Shown piece after piece: positions 21,312 to 28,357 of a DNA stretch of 28,357 bases (position 1 is the stretch's first letter; every line of letters starts with the position of its first letter). The notes beneath the pieces were generated by a model. That model saw only the letters and a list, made by a program, of their open reading frames with translations. It did not search any database and had not been told where the DNA came from. The position numbers and the translations under genes were made by a program. This DNA is from a virus: positions 1 through 28,357 of the IMG/VR virus record IMGVR_UViG_3300038418_000005; one strand, written 5' to 3'.

Positions 21312-22622
21312 TTACCAGTATCTCGCTTTCGTATTAGTTGGCTTGAGGCTATTAGTGGGATTCAATCCAGGATTCCAAACCAATGAGAAGTAATCCACTT
21401 GAATCCCCATTGACTCATATGTCGGACTGGCTGTATCATCATTCCCCAAAATCACAACTGGAACAACTGCTGGATATCCAGATATCGTTACACCAGATGA
21501 GTCGCTTCCTGATCCAGCACTCACTGGCAAATCAATAAAACCTATTGCTCCTGATGGATTCTGCCAAGAGAATGTCCCGTTACAAACTGTCTTAGTAACA
21601 AAGCCAGCAAGCGTTATTTTGCTGCCCATTCCCCAGAATCCAAGGAGACTGGATAGCCAAGTAATCTCTGCACAATTAGGAGTAGTACCAAATAGAAAAG
21701 CACCAATTCCACCTGCGGGAGTCATAGTAAAAGGTGAGAGAGTTACATTGAATGTGTTGGCTGGACTCCCATCAAGGACCATTGTCAATAGACCAGAAGA
21801 AGTACAAACCATATCTAGTCTATGCCAGTTGTTTGCGTCTGGAACTAAGGTTGTCACTTGAGTTAGACCCTGAGTGTTATTACGGGCTGGTGAAGTTGTA
21901 GTCTGATTCTGAACAGCCTCAAAGGTCATATTAGTATCATTGATACCTGCACCACTCGTGCTCGTATCATATCGCAGCCCATAGAATGTATCTGGCCTTG
22001 AAATGGATGTAGTTGCAATCAAACCTGGAGTTGTTACACCACCAAGACCTATATAGATTGCTTTCTGAGTTGTATCAAACACTGCTCCACTAGAATAGTA
22101 GTGTGGAACAAACCTAAACACCCAAGTAAGAATCCAATCCACATTATCAAAGAGAGCCCAAGAAGGCCCCCATACTCCTGTACTATTTACATTAGCTCCA
22201 CCACCGCTTAACATGAGCATAGCAGAAGAACTAGCAGCGTTATTGCTGTACCACTGAACTGAACCCAAGTTTGGAGGAGTTCCACCGACTATAGAAAGAA
22301 GTGGTGCAGTTCCTATTGAAAGCCACTCTAATTCACCTATGTTGCTTGCTGGACCCGTGCCGTTATATCCTGTACCTCCAGAAACAAAGTCATCCTCTAG
22401 AACAACAGCAGCAGGATCACCTTCCCACGGACTCCGACCGTGGATTAGACCATCTCCCTTACTTGGAGGGACTACAATAGCTGCTGGAGCAGCTTTATTA
22501 GTAGCATAGCTTACGCCACTTTTCAGACTATTCAAAGCTGTTGTAACACTCTCAGCCCATTTGTTTAGGACTGAAACTTGGCCCCTGGATTCAAAATCTC
22601 GAAGTTTGAGTGGCAGATACAT
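21312..22622 (-). CDS. Tail fibre/receptor-binding-like protein with lectin-like body
   Basis: 436 residues. An N-terminal 60-residue helical part (LKLRDFESRGQVSVLNKWAE) may attach to the tail, as in many podovirus fibres. The rest is beta-rich, with WHRLDMVCTSSGLLTMVLDG typical of concanavalin-like jelly-roll domains. No catalytic motif is recognised. ATG 22622 overlaps the stop of the nozzle gene (TAATG), so the two are translationally coupled. Host-range determinant by inference from position and composition; tail accessory protein is the alternative. Confidence 0.66.
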   Translation of the reverse strand: MYLPLKLRDFESRGQVSVLNKWAESVTTALNSLKSGVSYATNKAAPAAIVVPPSKGDGLIHGRSPWEGDPAAVVLEDDFVSGGTGYNGTGPASNIGELEWLSIGTAPLLSIVGGTPPNLGSVQWYSNNAASSSAMLMLSGGGANVNSTGVWGPSWALFDNVDWILTWVFRFVPHYYSSGAVFDTTQKAIYIGLGGVTTPGLIATTSISRPDTFYGLRYDTSTSGAGINDTNMTFEAVQNQTTTSPARNNTQGLTQVTTLVPDANNWHRLDMVCTSSGLLTMVLDGSPANTFNVTLSPFTMTPAGGIGAFLFGTTPNCAEITWLSSLLGFWGMGSKITLAGFVTKTVCNGTFSWQNPSGAIGFIDLPVSAGSGSDSSGVTISGYPAVVPVVILGNDDTASPTYESMGIQVDYFSLVWNPGLNPTNSLKPTNTKARYW

Positions 22623-25600
22623 TAGAATCTGTTGATAGGAATAATCTCAATAGTCAGACTTCCAAGAATTGTATCAGTCGGAAGACTAGCTAGTGAAGAT
22701 TTCGATGTGAATGTAAACTGGAAAAACTTGTTCTTAGTTAGTGTTCCTGCTAGCGGAACAATATAATCTCCGAATAATGATAAGACCAAAGGAGCATTAG
22801 TTACAGCAGCATTTACGGGTGTTATGAATTCAGACGCTAGAGAAGCGCCTTGAACAGTGGTAAGCAATCCAGGGTCAGATGTTTCAAGTTCTATCTGATT
22901 GAGAACCTTGTGAGAACCAGCATCTCCTAAATCTAGCCATGATGTTTTGATAGTGCTTGTAATTCCAATGGGTGTAGTATCGGCTCTATCTGTTACATAG
23001 TTAGGACCGAACTGCCGAACTATACCATTCGCGTCAATCATAATCCAGCGTGGAATGCCAAACAAGCTAATATAGAATATTCCAGTTGAGAACGAATCCG
23101 CACATTGCCACACATACCATTTCTTAAGTTGAGTATCGAATACACAGAGAGTATCAGGAACAGTGTTGGTTCCAGTTGGAATAGCTAGAATATAGAAATT
23201 GTATGTTCCATTACTTGCAAATTGAGCCCAACAGTTCTGAGCGGCGTTAACATTGATGGTGTTCAATGTACTCTGGATAGGGCGTCCTACATTATCATAA
23301 GTTGTGAAGTCGCCACCAAGGACCCTGAAATCCGGAGTCATCCACATTGTTCCAACTGGTGTTCCCTCTAGGAAGATAGTCTGCCAAACCTGTTGGTTCA
23401 GCAATCCGACTTCTTCAAAGAGAACATCAGGTGTAGAGAAGTCTGATGCACTGGTGCCAGTCAAGCGTCGAATTGAGTTCTCAGTTCCAATATAGAGAGT
23501 TATCCCATCACTCAGCAAGCCATGAATCTCTTCGGCTGAATTTGAAATGTTGATGACATTCCCAGGTGGCCAGTCTTCCTCATAACGTCCAGCGATGATT
23601 CCAGTAGATGTAACTAGTTCATCCAGGCTCTTGCTAAAGAAAAGAGACTGCCCATTAGCCATGAAGAGTCGGCCACGATGAACTATAGGATAGGACCCAT
23701 TAGCAGGTGGCTGCCAATTTCCAACAACTCCATGATCCACACCATTTGAATCTGTGTACTGATAGACATTGTTCTCAAGAAGCGTTGGTTCAGGTGTCGT
23801 ATCAGAATAAGTTGTCTGAGAGTTTGGAATCTCAGCTAGGAAGTACAGAGTGTCTGTATCACCACCATCAGCGGTGGCGAGTATGATCTTCTGATCTACC
23901 TGGGAATCAGGTGAGACAGGTATATTATAGAGTAGAACTCCCCCATCTGTTATCTCTCCAGTAAAAGCTGAAAGGGGAGAGAGATCGCTGATATCTCCAG
24001 TTACACTGTTGACAAAGACTACATAATAGTATCGCCCTGTAACGAGAGAAATAGCTCCAGAAGTCGTACTAGCAACAGCCACAGCAAACCATGTCACACC
24101 ACCATCAACAGTAGTCGAACCAACTGCGGCCCAACTGCTTGGTTCTGTAGCACCAGTCTTTCCAGAAATAACAACTGTTTCAATGTCGTTACTTGAATCA
24201 ACTATGGTTACTCCACCATACTGGGATGTAGAGGCAGGAGGAATAAATCCACCAGCCGGTAGAAACCACTTAGTAGAAGCTGCCCAAGCTACTGGTGGAC
24301 CTACAATACTCCATACGATGCTTGCACTATCATTAGTAGTGGTGCCATAAGTGGCTGCAGTATAAGGAGTAGGAAATGTTGGAGCAGAGGCACTAGTTGT
24401 TCCACCAGTTATACAGACTTCTATATTACCATTCGTATCTTCAATAACAGCAAAGGTTGTTGATCCAGGTGTCCAAGCAACTATTGGTGTATGCGCGGGG
24501 TATGTCTTCAATCCCATGTTCAGCCAGCGAAGTTGCCCATCATCTGTATATTGCCCGGCTGTAGGTGCCCAATACAAGCCAGATTCAGTAGCCGGAGTTG
24601 TACCACCAACGGTCGCAGCTTGGAGATAAACTGGTTGATTGAAAGCATTCGTTGTGGGGTTGTAGGCAGCAAAAGGACTGGTCGGTTCTACTACGGCGCA
24701 AGTTTGGAAATTGTTGGTAGCTCCCCATGTCATATAGTATGTTGAGGGAGCCCAAGCACCAGTAACAGGAGCAGGAGTTGTTCCAACCTGAATGAATCCT
24801 AGAAATTCCCAACGAACAGTACCATCTGGTGTAATAGCCCCAACTGTAGGATTGAATCCAGGATAGGTCGCTCCAGATGTTCCACCACCACCTTGATTAT
24901 TAAAGTAGAGAGCCTGGGTTTCAGGATCATAAATTATGGCTGGATTAGCTGCTGTTCCGTAACTATAGTGGCCTTCATCGTAGAAGTGATTCTGTATCCA
25001 GATACCAATCGGACCTTTGTTCGTCCAGGTTATAGGGCTATCTGAGGTCGTTCCACCTGGGGTTTGATTCCAATTAGGTGAACCCGGACCACTAGTTCCA
25101 ACCACTCCACCAGTATTGTTTCCAGTTGCATTAACACTTACAAGTTGCTGAACGTTATTATTAGTATCAACTGTTATACCAAACGTTGAAGATACTGTAG
25201 ATGCTGACCATGCACCGGATATACCAGAAGCAGTTACAGCTATATTAGGCGGTGTAATAGGAGCAGCTATCCCCCAGTTTGAAAGGCCATATAGATAGTT
25301 CCACTTCTTCCTATCAGCAGGAATACCATCTATCATATATGCCCAATCTCGGGAGTTGATTAGGAATGGAATAGATGCTCCAGCAGAGGGAGTAAAAATA
25401 TTAGTTAGAGCACCAGCCGCATTCCAGTATGAGATGGTATTTGTAGATGAAGCCACACCGGTTCCATCAGCACAGTAGGCAATCAGGGCTCGAATAGACG
25501 CAGCCTGACATGCATACAGCATCATTCGTTCTGCAAAGATAGCTGTGGACGGAGCCGAAACGTGATCGGCACCAGAAGTAAGGCCCGTATCTACACAAGG

Positions 25601-25819
25601 GAAGAAACGAGCATATCCGAACCTTCGCTGGAGCACACTAGTTAGCGGGGGAAGGATATTCGTTAATTGTTGGCACATATCAGGATTCTGAGCGGGTGGC
25701 TTAGTCCAGTCATCCTGCCCCGCAGAAATCCAAGTCCTGCGCTTGAACCGATATGTTTGTCCAGTCCTGTCTATCCAGGTGTATCCGACATTGACTGGTT
25801 CAATAGTAGTATCAGGCAT
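22622..25819 (-). CDS. Tail nozzle-like protein with repeated inserted modules
   Basis: 1065 residues. The N-terminal 150 residues and the C-terminal 450 (HRGRLFMANGQSLFFSKSL, SDGITLYIGTENSIRRLTG, WYVWQCADSFSTGIFYIS) give the beta-propeller-like pattern of podovirus nozzle proteins (T7 gp12-like). Between about 200 and 590 lie five related modules of 60-80 residues, each with a W...(D)G...W...G pattern: SPNWNQTPGGTTSDSPITW, GAITPDGTVRWEF, DDGQLRWLNMG and others. An FN3-like segment (GRYYYVVFVNSVTGDISDL) follows. The modules are probably surface-exposed binding decorations. It lies directly after the adaptor gene, as in T7-type phages. Confidence 0.78.
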   Translation of the reverse strand: MPDTTIEPVNVGYTWIDRTGQTYRFKRRTWISAGQDDWTKPPAQNPDMCQQLTNILPPLTSVLQRRFGYARFFPCVDTGLTSGADHVSAPSTAIFAERMMLYACQAASIRALIAYCADGTGVASSTNTISYWNAAGALTNIFTPSAGASIPFLINSRDWAYMIDGIPADRKKWNYLYGLSNWGIAAPITPPNIAVTASGISGAWSASTVSSTFGITVDTNNNVQQLVSVNATGNNTGGVVGTSGPGSPNWNQTPGGTTSDSPITWTNKGPIGIWIQNHFYDEGHYSYGTAANPAIIYDPETQALYFNNQGGGGTSGATYPGFNPTVGAITPDGTVRWEFLGFIQVGTTPAPVTGAWAPSTYYMTWGATNNFQTCAVVEPTSPFAAYNPTTNAFNQPVYLQAATVGGTTPATESGLYWAPTAGQYTDDGQLRWLNMGLKTYPAHTPIVAWTPGSTTFAVIEDTNGNIEVCITGGTTSASAPTFPTPYTAATYGTTTNDSASIVWSIVGPPVAWAASTKWFLPAGGFIPPASTSQYGGVTIVDSSNDIETVVISGKTGATEPSSWAAVGSTTVDGGVTWFAVAVASTTSGAISLVTGRYYYVVFVNSVTGDISDLSPLSAFTGEITDGGVLLYNIPVSPDSQVDQKIILATADGGDTDTLYFLAEIPNSQTTYSDTTPEPTLLENNVYQYTDSNGVDHGVVGNWQPPANGSYPIVHRGRLFMANGQSLFFSKSLDELVTSTGIIAGRYEEDWPPGNVINISNSAEEIHGLLSDGITLYIGTENSIRRLTGTSASDFSTPDVLFEEVGLLNQQVWQTIFLEGTPVGTMWMTPDFRVLGGDFTTYDNVGRPIQSTLNTINVNAAQNCWAQFASNGTYNFYILAIPTGTNTVPDTLCVFDTQLKKWYVWQCADSFSTGIFYISLFGIPRWIMIDANGIVRQFGPNYVTDRADTTPIGITSTIKTSWLDLGDAGSHKVLNQIELETSDPGLLTTVQGASLASEFITPVNAAVTNAPLVLSLFGDYIVPLAGTLTKNKFFQFTFTSKSSLASLPTDTILGSLTIEIIPINRF
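24050..25204 (-). repeat. Array of about five protein-level modules in the nozzle-like gene
   Basis: Approximate span coding for the five W/G-patterned modules. The repeats are clear only in protein sequence, not in DNA, indicating old duplications. Boundaries are approximate. Confidence 0.5.
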
Positions 25820-25822
25820 AGT

Positions 25823-26950
25823 TTAGAACGATGCAGGCCAAACACCAAGTATCTGTTGGTTGACATAAGTATTGACATCTGGCCGGATAAAGTCTGTATC
25901 TGGGAAGAGGTTCTTATCCCAAATCATTTCAGTAAGTCCACCCTTATAAGCTTCAGTAAAAGCTTGGAATGCTTCAGCTTGCCCTAAGAATCGAGAGACA
26001 AGCGCATCCACACCATGAACAACCACGTCCTGATACTTATCAGGAACCTGAAGCTGATCGGTAGTGTTAGCTAGAACTTTTCGAGCCTTATAGTATCGGA
26101 AGCTAATGATATAGCCCTTCATCTGTTCGAGAGTATTCTGAACAGGAACAGCAACACCAGTAGTTATCAATCCAGTTCCAGGCTCAGTCCAGTTGGTTCC
26201 AAGGGGAATAGGCGATGTGTTCTGGAGAGTCTCAGAACCTTCAGTTGTAGCTATGTAGATATTGTACCAGCCATATGTTACACCACTGGCTGTCATATCA
26301 AAGTCAAGAGTTGGGGATATAACTTGGCACAGACTGTTAGCTGGAATCAGTAGCTTGGCACCAAGCCCACTACCTGTACTCTCTCCGCTAAGAGAATCAA
26401 CAAAGGTTATCCGAGCATAGTAAACTCGTTGGGCCAGAGCACCAGAGACAACAGTAGTTAGAATAGGAGTATTTGGGACAGGCTGGAAGGTATTAGCATT
26501 GTCAGCGCCAGGGTAGATATGAAGGATATTTGGATCGTTCTCACTGTCCTGAAAGAACGTCCCTGGCTGTGCTGGACGAGTTTGGCCTGAACGATAGTTT
26601 AGGCTAGGGCCAATCGGTTGGTCACTTACTGACTGAAGGGCACGATCATTTGAGATGTCTCGGACGGAGTTCTTTTTGATGATAGCAACGTCTGATAGAT
26701 TAAGGTTCGTGTTGACGGTGCTTCCTGGACACTGATTAGATGGCCCAATCCAGTAATCCGTTTGAGCCAGAGAGGTCATAAAGTATTGATTCTCCGACAT
26801 CATAAACGGCCAGCGAGAGAAACGCAATACTTGCTTATGAACACGATTAGTATAATCAATCAGGATTTGCTGTCCAGGAGCAGCACTAGCAGACAACTGC
26901 AACCGGGTATCCTGACTAACCTTGTTGATTACATCTTGAACTGAAGACAT
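25823..26950 (-). CDS. Tail adaptor-like protein (gp11/tail tubular A type) with Ig-like insert
   Basis: 375 residues. The N-terminus (VQDVINKVSQDTRLQLSAS, LIDYTNRVHKQVLRFSRWPF) and C-terminus (VPDKYQDVVVHGVDALVSRF) match the helical adaptor proteins that join portal to nozzle. Between about 165 and 275 there is a beta-rich insertion (RVYYARITFVDSLSGESTGS) similar to the FN3-like segment of the nozzle protein. The next gene in transcription order is the nozzle. ATG 26950 abuts the previous stop. Family call from helix patterns and context. Confidence 0.76.
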   Translation of the reverse strand: MSSVQDVINKVSQDTRLQLSASAAPGQQILIDYTNRVHKQVLRFSRWPFMMSENQYFMTSLAQTDYWIGPSNQCPGSTVNTNLNLSDVAIIKKNSVRDISNDRALQSVSDQPIGPSLNYRSGQTRPAQPGTFFQDSENDPNILHIYPGADNANTFQPVPNTPILTTVVSGALAQRVYYARITFVDSLSGESTGSGLGAKLLIPANSLCQVISPTLDFDMTASGVTYGWYNIYIATTEGSETLQNTSPIPLGTNWTEPGTGLITTGVAVPVQNTLEQMKGYIISFRYYKARKVLANTTDQLQVPDKYQDVVVHGVDALVSRFLGQAEAFQAFTEAYKGGLTEMIWDKNLFPDTDFIRPDVNTYVNQQILGVWPASF

Positions 26951-27691
26951 TTAGGGCCTTCCCAGGTAAATTCTAACTGCCTCGATGATAGCCCCTCCAA
27001 AGATCATGTACTTAAGATTCCTCCGAGCATTCGTTTTCTTCAACGCTGAAATCTGATCGTTAAGAGCTTTCTTGTCCACGACACAGGTAGTTGCATCAGA
27101 GGAATGAGCAGTCTTCTCTGAGACAAGCTGCTTGTCAGCATCCTGAACGGCTCCTGTTAGACTGGTATTAGCATCCTGAAGCTTCTGGTTAGCTTGAGTT
27201 AGAGCCGGGACTTCGATAAGAGCCACCAAGGATTTCTGAGCAAGCGGTAGAGGAACCTGAAATATCCCCTGACTATCTATAGCCGGAGCGGGTTCCTGAG
27301 CTTCCTGGCCCCACTGTACAGCTAGAGCCGGAGCAGTAAGGGTAGGAACGGCTGCTACTTTCTGTTTAGCAGCGGCTTGAAGGGCCTGGGCAGCAGCTAT
27401 AAGAGCTTGTGCAGTCTCTTTTTGCTGAGCTTCACTATTAGCTAAGCTGATCTGAAGTTGCTGGTTTTGGGCTTGAAGTTGGATATTAAGAGCATCCTTC
27501 TCTTTGGCTTGCTCAGCAGATAAGGCAGCCCTAGCATCGGCTTTATCAGCTCTCTTGCTATCAAATAGATACACGCCGACGAATAGCGATACAATTAGAG
27601 CAACGGCAAGTATGGCATGAGACTTGCCAAACGTATAGACCTTCGCAACGTCGGCTTCGATCTTCTGGATTTCGCTAGGATTGGTGGCCAT
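26951..27691 (-). CDS. Membrane-anchored coiled-coil protein (spanin-like)
   Basis: Begins MATNPSEIQKIEADV. A transmembrane helix (AILAVALIVSLFVGVYLF) is followed by about 150 residues of Ala/Gln-rich coiled coil (AQNQQLQISLANSEAQQKE) and a C-terminal hydrophobic segment (YMIFGGAIIEAVRIYLG). In-frame upstream starts exist at 27709 (ATG) and 27751 (TTG), so the N-terminus is uncertain; none has a good ribosome-binding site, suggesting coupling to the overlapping small gene. The organisation resembles inner-membrane spanins or tail-anchored helper proteins. Function not proven. Confidence 0.68.
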   Translation of the reverse strand: MATNPSEIQKIEADVAKVYTFGKSHAILAVALIVSLFVGVYLFDSKRADKADARAALSAEQAKEKDALNIQLQAQNQQLQISLANSEAQQKETAQALIAAAQALQAAAKQKVAAVPTLTAPALAVQWGQEAQEPAPAIDSQGIFQVPLPLAQKSLVALIEVPALTQANQKLQDANTSLTGAVQDADKQLVSEKTAHSSDATTCVVDKKALNDQISALKKTNARRNLKYMIFGGAIIEAVRIYLGRP

Positions 27692-27884
27692 TGTGATCTT
27701 GTCTATCATTCCATTGAGAAAGCTGGTCGTGGATGATGCCCCATCCACCAATTGCTATAAGAGCTGAAGCAAATGCACCACCAAGCCTACCTACAGCAGC
27801 TAGAGTAATCGCTGCGGCAAGGGCTGTGACGGTCATAAACTCTCCAAACCCACCGAAGAAATCATACACCTTTGTCAAACTCAT
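27675..27884 (-). CDS. Small membrane protein, holin candidate
   Basis: 69 residues with two hydrophobic helices (FMTVTALAAAITLAAVG and GAFASALIAIGGWGII) and a charged C-terminus (NDRQDHNGHQS), a class II holin-like topology. ATG 27884 directly follows the HU stop, with GGAGGGG upstream. Its 3' end overlaps the start of the spanin-like gene in another frame. Holin assignment rests on topology and neighbours only. Confidence 0.6.
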   Translation of the reverse strand: MSLTKVYDFFGGFGEFMTVTALAAAITLAAVGRLGGAFASALIAIGGWGIIHDQLSQWNDRQDHNGHQS

Positions 27885-28187
27885 TTACCCCTCCAAACCA
27901 CGGAGATTCTTTGGATCATTAAGTGCTTCCTTCATACGCTGGCTTGGAATGAATACTGGAATAGTCCTCGCGTTCATATTCACTCGTTCGCCAGTGAAAG
28001 GATTCTTACGGATATAGGGTAGCTTCTTGCGAGTCTTGAATGTAGCAAACCCTCTCAGGTCCACTTCAACTCCACGCTTGAGAGAATCTATAATGGCATC
28101 ACAGACAGCTTCAACTGCTAGAGAAGCTTCTCTGCGAGGCATCTCGGTAGCAAGAACCACTCGCTCAACTATTTCAGCTTTATTCAT
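27885..28187 (-). CDS. HU/IHF-family DNA-binding protein
   Basis: 100 residues matching the HU fold: N-terminal helices (MNKAEIVERVVLATEM, AVCDAIIDSLKRG), then DLRGFATFKTRKK and the DNA-embracing arm region with RKNPFTGERVNMNARTIPVF, including the family's conserved N-P-x-T/F-G pattern. It bends or compacts DNA as a dimer. It lies near the start of the visible late operon and may act in packaging or regulation. No missing key residue. Confidence 0.92.
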   Translation of the reverse strand: MNKAEIVERVVLATEMPRREASLAVEAVCDAIIDSLKRGVEVDLRGFATFKTRKKLPYIRKNPFTGERVNMNARTIPVFIPSQRMKEALNDPKNLRGLEG

Positions 28188-28338
28188 TTGGTAGATGCAT
28201 GTAAATCCAAAGAATCCAAGCTATCATCGGCACGCCAACTAGAACAAGCCCTATTAAAGTTGGTAGGGATAGCCCCCATACGATTTTCACAGTGGTAACT
28301 GAACCCGACTCAACATTAAACTGCATGTGCTTTTTCAT
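28180..28338 (-). CDS. Small membrane protein (52 aa)
   Basis: Frame from ATG 28338, preceded on the minus strand by AAGGG at about six bases, ending with TAA at 28182-28180 and overlapping the HU start by eight bases. The product has a polar N-terminus (MKKHMQFNVESGSVTTVK) and one long hydrophobic region (about residues 20-46) including LIGLVLVGVPMIAWILWIY. It may be a holin-related or host-interaction protein. Function unknown. Confidence 0.55.
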   Translation of the reverse strand: MKKHMQFNVESGSVTTVKIVWGLSLPTLIGLVLVGVPMIAWILWIYMHLPNE

Positions 28339-28357
28339 ATTATCCCTTACTTGTTGC

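Noticed and set aside
1-28357. CRISPR array, insertion sequence, rRNA or origin
   Set aside because: No regularly spaced repeats, transposase, rRNA-like sequence or clear iteron cluster was found on reading both strands.

Overview
This window is a fragment of a tailed double-stranded DNA bacteriophage genome, most likely a podovirus-like member of Caudoviricetes from an uncultivated source. The evidence is a phage replication and recombination module on the plus strand, followed by a block of virion genes on the minus strand that includes tail adaptor-like, tail nozzle-like and tail fibre-like proteins and a giant LPD38-like ejection protein. No ribosomal RNA, tRNA, terminase, portal or capsid gene is visible. 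The head genes probably lie beyond the right edge, upstream of the late operon. Shine-Dalgarno sequences of the GGAGG type are common, and GTG and TTG starts are used. The RlpA-like protein and possible spanin-like proteins hint at a Gram-negative host, but the host is not identifiable from the sequence.

Plus strand, 1-11571 (early/replication): a RecB/Cas4-like nuclease cut by the window edge; small zinc-ribbon and unknown proteins; a SprT-like metallopeptidase with a signal sequence; an ECF-like sigma factor; a hairpin-rich gap (2653-2880); a Sak4-like RecA-fold ATPase; an HNH endonuclease; a second, nested hairpin region (4454-4592); a possible ssDNA-binding protein; a strong terminator (5150-5182); three small proteins; a uracil-DNA-glycosylase-like protein coupled by a TAATG overlap to a PolA-type DNA polymerase; a RepA-like helicase; a DEDD exonuclease with a zinc ribbon; a HAD deoxyribonucleotidase; a dATP/dGTP diphosphohydrolase-like protein; and a secreted RlpA-like protein. 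Together these would replicate and recombine phage DNA and adjust the dNTP pool.

Junction, 11215-12212: a minus-strand protein resembling only the DNA-binding part of a tyrosine recombinase overlaps the 3' end of the RlpA-like gene antisense by 357 nt. Two small overlapping membrane-protein genes follow on the plus strand, and their last stop lies one base from the stop of the late operon.

Minus strand, 28338 to 12214 (late/virion), in transcription order: small membrane protein, HU-like protein, holin-like and spanin-like membrane proteins, tail adaptor, tail nozzle with repeated modules, tail fibre with a lectin-like body, membrane/coiled-coil protein, GNAT-like protein, two paralogous Gly/Asn/Gln-rich proteins, a 422-residue protein, and a 1991-residue protein carrying an exact 100-bp direct repeat. 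The order parallels the T7-type tail and internal-core gene order, by analogy only.

The points most worth a second look are: a UDG domain whose catalytic motifs are divided between two coupled genes, the second being the DNA polymerase; altered O-helix residues in that polymerase; a nested structured-RNA candidate behind the HNH gene; a hairpin cluster with a five-codon leader ORF behind the sigma gene; the antisense overlap; and the perfect 100-bp repeat.
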